Of a stretch of DNA of 64,000 bases, positions 53,930-61,322 are shown one piece after another. Origin of the DNA: Gelidibacter japonicus. GTDB taxonomy: Bacteria > Bacteroidota > Bacteroidia > Flavobacteriales > Flavobacteriaceae. Each line of letters begins with the position of its first letter. The first letter of the stretch is position 1. The notes under the pieces were generated by a model that saw only the letters and a program-made list of their open reading frames with translations, did no database searches and was not told the origin of the DNA. The position numbers and the translations under genes were made by a program. The DNA lies in assembly GCF_010725055.1 (NCBI RefSeq), contig NZ_BJKB01000005.1, positions 62,001 through 126,000 of the forward strand. The letters are read 5' to 3'.

Positions 53930-54026
53930 TTTAGGAATATTTAATGTAAAAATACTAATTGAAAATTGAAATACTCAAATTCCAAAACTGAAATTCCATA
54001 TCGCTACAAATTTGTAAATTTACGCC

Positions 54027-54500
54027 ATGCAAATAAAACTTTTAGCCATTGGTAAAACCGACAATCCGCAATTGCAGATGCTCATTGACGACTACCAAAA
54101 ACGCTTGGGATTCTATATTAAATTTGAATTCGAGATCATTCCCGATCTTAAAAAAGTCAAGAATTTAAGCGAAGAACTGCAAAAGCAAAAAGAAGGCGAG
54201 CTGATATTGGCCAAGCTTAGCAACACCGATATTCTCATCTTATTGGATGAAAATGGAAAACAATACGATTCCGTCGCCTTTTCCGAATACCTACAAAAAC
54301 ACATGAACTCGGGTATCAAACAATTGGTATTTGTCATTGGTGGACCGTACGGATTTTCGCAAGATGTCTATCATAAAGCAAATGGGAAAATATCATTGTC
54401 TAAAATGACATTTTCCCATCAAATGATCCGTTTGTTCATGATTGAACAATTGTATCGTGCCTTTACCATTTTACGGAATGAACCTTATCATCATCGGTAA
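54027..54500 (+). CDS. rlmH: 23S rRNA (pseudouridine-1915 N3) methyltransferase RlmH
   Basis: SPOUT methyltransferase, 157 aa, normal length. MQIKLLAIGKTDNPQLQMLI at the start, FVIGGPYGFSQDVY (SAM-binding knot) and the very conserved end SLSKMTFSHQMIRLFMIEQL then YRAFTILRNEPYHH. Divergent from nadC and followed by an exact six-copy GTTTCTT array. Confidence 0.98.
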   Translation: MQIKLLAIGKTDNPQLQMLIDDYQKRLGFYIKFEFEIIPDLKKVKNLSEELQKQKEGELILAKLSNTDILILLDENGKQYDSVAFSEYLQKHMNSGIKQLVFVIGGPYGFSQDVYHKANGKISLSKMTFSHQMIRLFMIEQLYRAFTILRNEPYHHR

Positions 54501-54506
54501 CAGGTA

Positions 54507-54548
54507 GTTTCTTGTTTCTTGTTTCTTGTTTCTTGTTTCTTGTTTCTT
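54507..54548. repeat. Six exact copies of a 7-bp repeat (GTTTCTT)
   Basis: 42 bp of perfect GTTTCTT units just after rlmH. A further three TAACTCA-like 7-mers follow at 54584-54604. Confidence 0.95.
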
Positions 54549-54643
54549 GTTGAAGAAAAAGTTAAAATTCAAAATTTAATGTTTAACTCATAACTCATAA
54601 CTCTGAACTTACTCCTCTCACCACTAATCCATCATACCTACTT

Positions 54644-54943
54644 CTAATGCGCCATAAACGTCTGTTTTCTCTTTTTCAGTTGTATTACCAAATCGTTGAT
54701 TGTTTCTTTTACGGCCATTTCAAAATTTTTCTCATCAGAAGTAGCAAATATTTGCGGTCCTGGTAGACTCAATTTAATATTGCAAATCTTTCCTTTTTCA
54801 GGATTGGTACCTTCTTCTTTGAAAAACACATCGGCACTGATGAGCCAATCATATTTTTCAGCCATTTTATTTAATTTTTTAGTAGTATGTTCAGCAAGTG
54901 ATACGCTATAATCTAAATTTACGAATTGAATGTTAATTGTCAT
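54644..54943 (-). CDS. hpf: Ribosome hibernation-promoting factor, short HPF/RaiA type
   Basis: Binds the 30S decoding region in stationary phase (99 aa, short form). MTINIQFVNLDYSVSLAEHT, the basic/aromatic KYDWLISADVFFKE, and IKLSLPGPQIFATSDEKNFE then AVKETINDLVIQLKKRKQ fit the family. It lacks the C-terminal dimerisation domain of long HPF. A single gene, with no promoter recognised. Confidence 0.9.
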   Translation of the reverse strand: MTINIQFVNLDYSVSLAEHTTKKLNKMAEKYDWLISADVFFKEEGTNPEKGKICNIKLSLPGPQIFATSDEKNFEMAVKETINDLVIQLKKRKQTFMAH

Positions 54944-55137
54944 AGTTATTGTTTTTAGGTTATGTGACTAATTTACGGGTTTAAAAAGGAAGAAAAGCTG
55001 ACAAACATCATAAAATAAGCTTAAAGTTGCTCCATTTTGCCAGGATTCAAAGTTCAAGGTTCAAGACTCAACAAAAATCAACAATTTTTAATCTTCAATC
55101 ATTCATCACTTTTGAACATCCCTGACTATAGTTGACC

Positions 55138-55158
55138 GTTATTCGTTATTCGTTATTC
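55138..55158. repeat. Three exact copies of GTTATTC
   Basis: 21 bp, period 7, same intergenic region as the next array. Confidence 0.85.
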
Positions 55159-55233
55159 AAAAATCTTCAATCTTCGATCACTAATTTTTTTTGGCCTTTT
55201 ATCTCTATTCTATCGTCTTTTGTCCAACTTTTC

Positions 55234-55296
55234 TCTACCCTCTACCCTCTACCCTCTACCCTCTACCTTCTACCCTCTATCCTCTACCCCCTACCC
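55234..55296. repeat. Nine copies of a 7-bp repeat (TCTACCC, some variants)
   Basis: Units TCTACCC x4, TCTACCT, TCTACCC, TCTATCC, TCTACCC, CCTACCC. Flanked by more pyrimidine-rich sequence to about 55330. Confidence 0.92.
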
Positions 55297-55378
55297 TCTA
55301 ATTTCTATTTTCTATTTCCTCTTTTCTCTTAGGACAAATCAAAATTATTACAGTAATTTTGCCAATTAATATTCTGCC

Positions 55379-55954
55379 ATGCAACTTGTTTTCGCCACCA
55401 ACAATCCCAACAAACTCCATGAAGTCCAGAGCTTAATTCCAAGTAGCATCACATTATTAAGACTTGAAGACATAGGATGTTATGAAGATGTACCAGAAAC
55501 CCAAGACACTATTAAAGGCAACGCCATCCAAAAAGCGTCATATATCAAAGAAAAATACGGTTACGATTGTTTCGCCGACGATACCGGCTTGGAAGTGGAC
55601 GCGCTTGACGGCGCCCCAGGTGTCTTTTCTGCTCGATATGCCGGCGATCAGCGAAATTCAGAAGACAATATCCAAAAACTTCTTGAAAGCCTTAAGCATT
55701 CATCCAATAGAAAAGCACAGTTTAAAACTGTTATTGCATTGGAACTTCAAGGCGATCAGCACCAATTTACAGGCATCTGCAAAGGGGAGATTACCAAAAA
55801 TAAGAGTGGTACTAACGGGTTTGGATATGATCCAATCTTTAAGGCCGAGGGCTATCATAAAACTTTCGCGGAACTCTCTTTGGAAGAGAAAAACCGCATT
55901 GGACATCGTGGAATTGCTATAAATCAGCTTGTCAAATTTTTGAACACCTTATAA
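55379..55954 (+). CDS. Non-canonical purine NTP pyrophosphatase (RdgB/HAM1, ITPase)
   Basis: Removes dITP, ITP and XTP from nucleotide pools (191 aa). The substrate loop FATNNPNKLHEVQ, YGYDCFADDTGLEVDALDGA and PGVFSARYAG, GFGYDPIF and RIGHRGIA near the end are all standard. Equivalent to E. coli rdgB. The -7 element TAATTTTG lies at 55354-55361. Confidence 0.97.
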   Translation: MQLVFATNNPNKLHEVQSLIPSSITLLRLEDIGCYEDVPETQDTIKGNAIQKASYIKEKYGYDCFADDTGLEVDALDGAPGVFSARYAGDQRNSEDNIQKLLESLKHSSNRKAQFKTVIALELQGDQHQFTGICKGEITKNKSGTNGFGYDPIFKAEGYHKTFAELSLEEKNRIGHRGIAINQLVKFLNTL

Positions 55955-56005
55955 TTTATTACAAATCAATCGCTTAACAATTAGGAATTGTAATAAATTA
56001 AATTG

Positions 56006-56013
56006 TACCTTTG
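56006..56013 (+). promoter_or_regulatory. -7 element (TACCTTTG) of the DEAD-box helicase gene
   Basis: Perfect TAnnTTTG match. TTG at 55988-55990 is only 15 nt upstream, so the -33 element is unclear. It implies a leader of about 110 nt. Confidence 0.55.
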
Positions 56014-56038
56014 CACCTTGTAAAATTTCCTCAAGGTG
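56014..56038 (+). promoter_or_regulatory. 5' leader hairpin of the helicase mRNA
   Basis: Perfect 7-bp arms CACCTTG (56014-56020) and CAAGGTG (56032-56038) around an 11-nt AT-rich loop, at the very start of the predicted transcript, about 90 nt before the ATG. It may stabilise the 5' end or act in temperature control. Confidence 0.45.
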
Positions 56039-56127
56039 AGGATGTGTTACTGGAGGTTTAGGTTTAGTATGTCGATTCGCTTCTGTTGTAACACCAAAAG
56101 AACATAATCAAATACTTATTAAATCGA

Positions 56128-57990
56128 ATGAACACATTCCAAGATTTAGGTCTTAATGATGACCTATTACGGGCTATTACTGACATTGGTTTTATTACTC
56201 CAAGTGATGTCCAAGCAAAAGCAATTCCAATTTTATTAGAACAAGACACTGATTTAGTGGCTTTAGCACAAACAGGAACAGGTAAAACTGCTGCTTTTGG
56301 TTTTCCAATGTTGCAAAAAATCAACATAGAGAGCAGAACAACCCAAGGCTTGATCCTCTCTCCAACTCGTGAACTTTGTTTGCAAATTACCAACGAATTA
56401 AAAAATTACGGAAAATACTGCAAAGGCTTTAATGTAGCCGCTATCTATGGTGGTGCAAGCATTAGCGAACAAGCAAGAGAAGTTAAAAGAGGTGCACAAA
56501 TTATTGTGGCTACTCCAGGCCGAATGAAAGACATGATCAACCGTAATATGGTGGACATTTCTAAAATAGAATATGCCGTACTTGACGAGGCCGATGAAAT
56601 GTTGAACATGGGTTTTTATGAGGATATCACAGATATTCTTTCCCATTCCCCAAAAGACAAAAACACTTGGTTGTTTTCGGCAACCATGCCAAAAGAGGTC
56701 TCAAACATTGCCAAAAAATTCATGAATTCGCCAGTAGAAATCACTGTTGGCAATAAAAATGAAAGCACTAGTCAGGTATCACACGAATATTATTTAGTAA
56801 ATTCTCGCGATCGTTACCAGGCTTTAAAACGTTTGGCCGACGCACATCCAGATATTTTCTCAGTCATTTTCTGTCGTACCAAACGCGATACACAAAAAGT
56901 TGCAGAACAACTTATAGAAGATGGTTATAGTGCAGGTGCCCTACACGGCGATTTAAGCCAGAACCAACGTGATATGGTCATGAATTCTTTTCGTAAGAAT
57001 CAAATCCAAATGTTGGTGGCTACCGATGTTGCCGCACGTGGAATTGACGTAGACAACATCACCCATGTTATCAACTACCAATTACCAGACGAGATTGAGA
57101 CCTATACACACCGCTCAGGCAGAACAGGTCGAGCAGGTAAGACGGGAGTTTCAATGGTCATTGTATCAAAAAGTGAGCTGCGCAAGATTAAAACCATTGA
57201 GCGTATCATCAATAAAAGTTTTGTCAAAAAAGACATTCCTGATGGAATGGAAATTTGCGAAGTCCAACTCATGTCATTGGCCAATAAAATCCATAAGACA
57301 GAAATCAATCCTGAGATTGAGAAGTACCTTACCAGCATTAACGAATTGTTCGAAAACACCTCTAAAGACGAATTAATCAAAAAATTCTTCTCGGTGGAGT
57401 TTACGCGATTCTTTAACTATTACAATAAAACGAAAAACTTATCAGTTCCTGAATCTCGCGGTAGTGATAGCGATTCTGGAAGAGACTTTGATCGTGGTTT
57501 CAGCAGCAATGGCGATTCTTCACGTTTCTTTATCAATGTTGGTAAAAAAGATGGCTACGATTGGATGAGCCTTAAGGATTTCTTAAAGGAAATTCTGGAA
57601 CTCGGAAGAGATGATGTCTTTAAAGTAGATGTCAAGGATAGCTTCTCTTTCTTTAATACCGAAAAAGGATTACAAGAAAAGGTATTGGCTTTTTTCAATG
57701 ACTACAAGCACAATGGCCGATTTGTAAATGTTGAGGTTAGCCAGGACCAAGGCGCAGGCACCAGCAGAAACAAAAGACGTTCTGGCGGTGGTGGCAGACG
57801 CTCAGATGGCGATTTCAAGCCTAGACGTTCAGGAGGCGACTTTAAATCTTCAGGTAGAAGAAGTTCAGACGTATCAAGACCAAGACGTTCAGGAGATAGC
57901 TCAGGACCGAACAGACGTGAAAGACGTAGTGGTTTAGCAGAAAAATCAGGAGAAGCAAGTTTTTCAAGACCAAGACAGTCGAGAAGATAG
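56128..57990 (+). CDS. DEAD-box RNA helicase (DeaD/CsdA type) with basic tail
   Basis: ATP-dependent RNA helicase of 620 aa for ribosome assembly and cold growth. Motifs in order: Q motif FQDLGLNDDLLRAI, I AQTGTGKTAAF, Ia PTRELCLQ, II DEADEMLNMGF, III SATMP, V ATDVAARGIDV and VI HRSGRTGRAG. Residues about 475-565 are a DbpA-like RNA-binding domain (FFINVGKKDGYDWMSLKDFL). The last 55 residues are an Arg/Ser/Gly-rich tail with several RRSG units. It has a 110-nt leader with a hairpin and a strong terminator. Confidence 0.95.
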   Translation: MNTFQDLGLNDDLLRAITDIGFITPSDVQAKAIPILLEQDTDLVALAQTGTGKTAAFGFPMLQKINIESRTTQGLILSPTRELCLQITNELKNYGKYCKGFNVAAIYGGASISEQAREVKRGAQIIVATPGRMKDMINRNMVDISKIEYAVLDEADEMLNMGFYEDITDILSHSPKDKNTWLFSATMPKEVSNIAKKFMNSPVEITVGNKNESTSQVSHEYYLVNSRDRYQALKRLADAHPDIFSVIFCRTKRDTQKVAEQLIEDGYSAGALHGDLSQNQRDMVMNSFRKNQIQMLVATDVAARGIDVDNITHVINYQLPDEIETYTHRSGRTGRAGKTGVSMVIVSKSELRKIKTIERIINKSFVKKDIPDGMEICEVQLMSLANKIHKTEINPEIEKYLTSINELFENTSKDELIKKFFSVEFTRFFNYYNKTKNLSVPESRGSDSDSGRDFDRGFSSNGDSSRFFINVGKKDGYDWMSLKDFLKEILELGRDDVFKVDVKDSFSFFNTEKGLQEKVLAFFNDYKHNGRFVNVEVSQDQGAGTSRNKRRSGGGGRRSDGDFKPRRSGGDFKSSGRRSSDVSRPRRSGDSSGPNRRERRSGLAEKSGEASFSRPRQSRR

Positions 57991-58060
57991 CATTTGGGTT
58001 GCATGATGGCAGGTCACCAATGACCGATATCGGGCAAGACCAATTTTAAACCTTAAAGAT

Positions 58061-58100
58061 AACGAAGTGGAAAGTTTACATTTTCCACTTCGTTTTTTTT
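58061..58100 (+). terminator. Intrinsic terminator of the helicase gene
   Basis: Perfect 13-bp stem AACGAAGTGGAAA (58061-58073) with TTTCCACTTCGTT (58082-58094), 8-nt loop, then T-run to 58100. Confidence 0.95.
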
Positions 58101-58450
58101 ATTTCCATGAGTTTTATAAAAAAAACGAATAAAAAATCATTAGAGCAAGGTTTTCGTCCTGAAGCCCTCTTTTCTTTTTTTCACCAGTTTATCAGCGAGT
58201 TACAGAATGCTCGAAGTTTTCATTCGTTCTTCATAACTCCCGCATAGTCGTGGGCTGAACTCCAACATGATCGGAATTCAAAACTCAAACTCTACCTGCC
58301 CGTCAGCAGCATTAGCAAAGTCTGTAACTCTGGACTCTAAACCCATAACACTGAACTTCCCCACTATTGAAAGTTAATATTATATCAATTTTCTAATGTT
58401 TCAACAGGTTTGTGAGTTTTGTTTCTTATTTTTATCGCATAAATAAACCA
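58101..58450. other. Intergenic region, 350 bp
   Basis: Contains a CCTGCCCGTCAGCAG patch (58295-58309) resembling the 6269 repeat, then 7-mer-like AACTCTG/AACCCAT sequence. No gene. Confidence 0.5.
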
Positions 58451-59224
58451 ATGAGGCACCTACTAATACTTACTGCTTTTTTCTTCATTTCTACATTGAT
58501 TGTGGCACAAGAACCGACAACCGTTAAGGGTGTCGTTTATAGCACGAGCACGAACGATATATTGGAAAGCGTAAATATTGTCAACTTAAATCAGGTAATT
58601 GGCACTTCAACCGACAGTTTAGGGGAATTCGAAATACGGGCAGCAGCAAATGACACCTTACATTTTTCATTTTTGGGTTATAAATCGATTAAAGTTAGGG
58701 TGACCAACGACTGGTTGAAATTTGGAGAAACCAGAATTGAAATGACAGAGTTAGCTTTGGCGCTTGAGGAAGTTGTGGTTAATCAGCTACGCCTCACGGG
58801 CTATTTGGAGCTTGATATTAAACAAGTGCCGGTTAAAACCAATTACAGATATAGTATTTCTGGACTGTCCACAACCGGATATGAAGCGGGCAACACCGGA
58901 TCGGTCAATAAGGTCTTAGGTGCTCTTTTCAATCCTGCGGACTTTTTGTATAATATGTTTGGGAAGAAGCCCAGGGAGTTGCAAAAGTTAAAGCAAATGA
59001 AAAAGGACGATGAGATCAGAAACCTATTGGCGTCTCGTTTTGATCGTGAAATGCTCATGGTATTGTTAGATGTAGACCGCATTGATCTTGACGAAATTGT
59101 GAGCCAGTGCAACTATTCCAGAGAGTTTATCCAAACAGCAAATGACTTGCAAATATTAGATGCCATCAACGAATGTTATGAAGAATACAAAATACTGAGT
59201 AGAAGTCAACGCCGCTCTAAGTAG
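58451..59224 (+). CDS. Carboxypeptidase-like regulatory-domain protein, exported
   Basis: 257 aa from the ATG at 58451, which gives the signal peptide MRHLLILTAFFFISTLIVAQ; an earlier in-frame start adds a non-signal extension. Residues 25-105 are a CarboxypepD_reg-like domain (TVKGVVYSTSTNDILESVNI, GTSTDSLGEFEI, FSFLGYKSIKVRV). The remaining 150 residues are unassigned. Many Bacteroidetes make such proteins of unknown role, without a TonB barrel. The last 8 bp overlap the end of the convergent trmH-like gene. Confidence 0.85.
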   Translation: MRHLLILTAFFFISTLIVAQEPTTVKGVVYSTSTNDILESVNIVNLNQVIGTSTDSLGEFEIRAAANDTLHFSFLGYKSIKVRVTNDWLKFGETRIEMTELALALEEVVVNQLRLTGYLELDIKQVPVKTNYRYSISGLSTTGYEAGNTGSVNKVLGALFNPADFLYNMFGKKPRELQKLKQMKKDDEIRNLLASRFDREMLMVLLDVDRIDLDEIVSQCNYSREFIQTANDLQILDAINECYEEYKILSRSQRRSK

Positions 59225-59882
59225 ATTTTTTATTCTGATAGTACCGCGCTACAATGGCATCATAACTTTTCAAGGTTTTTGATATCCAATCCATACGTTT
59301 TTCCAATTGTTCCTGTTCGGCCAATCTCCAGTCAATATCAGATTGTCGCAACTTGTTGGTGACATCCTGTAAGATAATTGCTGCTGAAACAGAAATATTT
59401 AAGCTTTCTGTAAATCCGACCATTGGTATCTTCAGATAACAATCTGCAGCCTCCATTACCTCTTTCGATAAACCCTTGGACTCCATTCCAAAGAAAAAAC
59501 AAGACTTCCTATGGATATCAAAATCCGAAAGAAGCTGATCGTTTTTATGTGGCGTCGTCGCCACAATTTGATAGCCACTTTCTCTTAAACTATTGATGCA
59601 ATCGTTAACCGAATGAAATCGCTTTAAATCCACCCACTTTTGTGAGCCCATGGCAATTTCCCGATCGATACGCTTGGTATTGCGCTCTTCCACAATATGC
59701 ACCTCTTGAACACCAAAAACATCACAACTTCTGAATACAGCACTCGTGTTATGCAATTGGTAAACATCTTCCGTAGCTACCGTAAAGTGTTTCGTCCGAT
59801 TTGAGATGACACTGTCGAATCGTGCCTTTCGTTCTGGAGTGAGCCGCGATTCTAAATACTTTAAAAGTTCGAGATCAATCAT
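59217..59882 (-). CDS. TrmH-family (SpoU) tRNA/rRNA 2'-O-methyltransferase
   Basis: SPOUT enzyme, 221 aa, close in layout to TrmH (tRNA Gm18): VATEDVYQLHNTSAVFRSCD, FGVQEVHIVE, FFGMESKGLSKEV and the knot IPMVGFTESLNISVSAAIIL. The C-terminal helix WRLAEQEQLEKRMDWISKTL matches TrmH as well. A perfect -7 element TATCTTTG (minus, 59914-59921) lies 31 bp upstream of the start, without a clear -33 element. Confidence 0.92.
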   Translation of the reverse strand: MIDLELLKYLESRLTPERKARFDSVISNRTKHFTVATEDVYQLHNTSAVFRSCDVFGVQEVHIVEERNTKRIDREIAMGSQKWVDLKRFHSVNDCINSLRESGYQIVATTPHKNDQLLSDFDIHRKSCFFFGMESKGLSKEVMEAADCYLKIPMVGFTESLNISVSAAIILQDVTNKLRQSDIDWRLAEQEQLEKRMDWISKTLKSYDAIVARYYQNKKST

Positions 59883-60051
59883 TGAAATAGGTTATATTAG
59901 ACAAAATAACAAACAAAGATAGCGCGTTCATTGGTTTTGAGCTGATATTTTTTTTAAGGATTTCTATTTATTGCTATCTTGAAAGCTTATCCAGATTTAT
60001 CAATACCATTTAAATTGCGCAAAAAATAATTTGATCATTAAAAGTTAAAAT

Positions 60052-60735
60052 ATGAAACATATTGTTGTACTCACTGGCGCCGGTATGAGTGCCGAAAGCG
60101 GAATCAAAACCTTTAGAGATGCTGATGGACTATGGGAAGGCCATGATGTGATGCAGGTTGCAACACCAGAAGGTTTTCAGGACAATCCTGAGTTGGTTCT
60201 CGATTTTTACAATCAGAGGAGACGACAGTTGCTGACTGTAAATCCCAACGCCGCACATTATGATTTGGCCTCACTCGAAAAGGATTATAAAGTCTCCATC
60301 ATCACACAAAATGTAGACGATTTACATGAAAGAGCAGGAAGTTCCAATGTCATCCACCTCCATGGCGAATTGCTAAAAGTCAGAAACGTAATTGATGAAC
60401 TTAGTTATTTTGAACACCAAGGCGATATTAAATTGGGTGATACCTGTCCCGAGGGACATCAATTAAGACCGCATATTGTGTGGTTTGGAGAAATGGTTCC
60501 CATGATGGAAACAGCCATGGAAATTTGTGCCACGGCAGATGTACTGATCATTATTGGAACTTCAATGCAAGTGTATCCTGCAGCGAGCTTAATGCATTAT
60601 GTGCCTGAAGGGATACCCAACTTTTTTATAGATCCCAAACCCGCAATGAACAGTCGTGGAAATTTAACAGTAATTCCTGAAACTGCAACGAAAGGAGTTA
60701 AACAACTTCTTGAATTATTAAAAAATAAGAATTAA
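60052..60735 (+). CDS. cobB: Sirtuin-type NAD-dependent protein deacylase (class III), lacking zinc cysteines
   Basis: Removes acyl groups from lysines using NAD (227 aa). GAGMSAESGIKTFRDADGLW at 9-28, TQNVDDLHERAG at 85-96, catalytic His104 in IHLHGELL, and IIGTSMQVYPAA. Tyr53 and Arg56 (DFYNQRRR) form the Y-x2-R pair of desuccinylases/demalonylases. Unusually, the zinc module between the catalytic His and LRPHIVWFGE is short and holds a single Cys (Cys132, in TCPEGH) instead of four. Zinc-free sirtuins exist, so the enzyme can still be active. Confidence 0.93.
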   Translation: MKHIVVLTGAGMSAESGIKTFRDADGLWEGHDVMQVATPEGFQDNPELVLDFYNQRRRQLLTVNPNAAHYDLASLEKDYKVSIITQNVDDLHERAGSSNVIHLHGELLKVRNVIDELSYFEHQGDIKLGDTCPEGHQLRPHIVWFGEMVPMMETAMEICATADVLIIIGTSMQVYPAASLMHYVPEGIPNFFIDPKPAMNSRGNLTVIPETATKGVKQLLELLKNKN

Positions 60736-60800
60736 AGCAATTTTGGATAGTTTATCAACTTATTGTAAATTAGAGTGTTAATTTTTAAAATGATACATCT

Positions 60801-61301
60801 ATGGCCATGTTTAGCGTTAACCAATACCGTTTTGATCCCTACAAAAACTTTAAATTTAGAGTAAAATGGGATGGACAGTATATTGCTGCCATTACAAAAG
60901 TGAGTCCGTTAACCCGCACCACTGCACCATTACAGCATCGGGAAGGTGGCGACCGGAGCAGCTTTAGGCTATCGCCTGGCATAACAACCTTTGAACCAAT
61001 TACCTTGGAGCGGGGCCTTTCACATGATACTGCGTTTGAAGATTGGGCTAACTTAGTATTTAATTTGGATGGTGATGCCGCTACTTCATTAGCTAAAAAC
61101 AAAAAAGATATCATAATTGATCTTTTCAATATGCAAGGCAGCCTTGTGATGTCTTATAGAGTCTATCGTTGTTGGGTGTCCGAATACCAAGCTTTACCAG
61201 AACTCGATGCCAATGGGGCCTGCACTGCTTTTGAGAAAATTGTCCTGCAACACGAAGGCTGGGAACGTGATCATGAAGTCACGGAACCGACTCAAACATA
61301 A
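60801..61301 (+). CDS. Orphan contractile-tail tube protein (T4 gp19-like)
   Basis: 166 aa, no signal peptide. DPYKNFKFRVKWDGQYIAAI, TKVSPLTRTT---HREGG, ITLERGLSHDTAFEDWAN, IDLFNMQGSLVMSYRVYRCW and AFEKIVLQHEGW match the gp19/Hcp-like tube family (PF06841 type) shared by contractile phage tails and extracellular injection systems. No sheath, baseplate, spike or AAA+ gene is nearby; the neighbours are a sirtuin and a surface protein. It is either an orphan remnant or a tube protein that serves machinery encoded elsewhere. Two Met codons (60801, 60807) are possible starts. Confidence 0.82.
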   Translation: MAMFSVNQYRFDPYKNFKFRVKWDGQYIAAITKVSPLTRTTAPLQHREGGDRSSFRLSPGITTFEPITLERGLSHDTAFEDWANLVFNLDGDAATSLAKNKKDIIIDLFNMQGSLVMSYRVYRCWVSEYQALPELDANGACTAFEKIVLQHEGWERDHEVTEPTQT

Positions 61302-61322
61302 ACCGTTTACAACGTCATTGAT

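Larger units (their letters stand above)
54944..55378. other. Divergent intergenic region rich in 7-bp repeats
   Basis: Holds GTTATTC three times (55138-55158), the TCTACCC-type array (55234-55296) and a perfect -7 element TAATTTTG (55354-55361) 17 bp before the start of the ITPase gene. No gene. Confidence 0.7.

Noticed and set aside
60801-61301. Prophage
   Set aside because: No integrase, capsid, portal, terminase or other tail genes are around the gp19-like gene.
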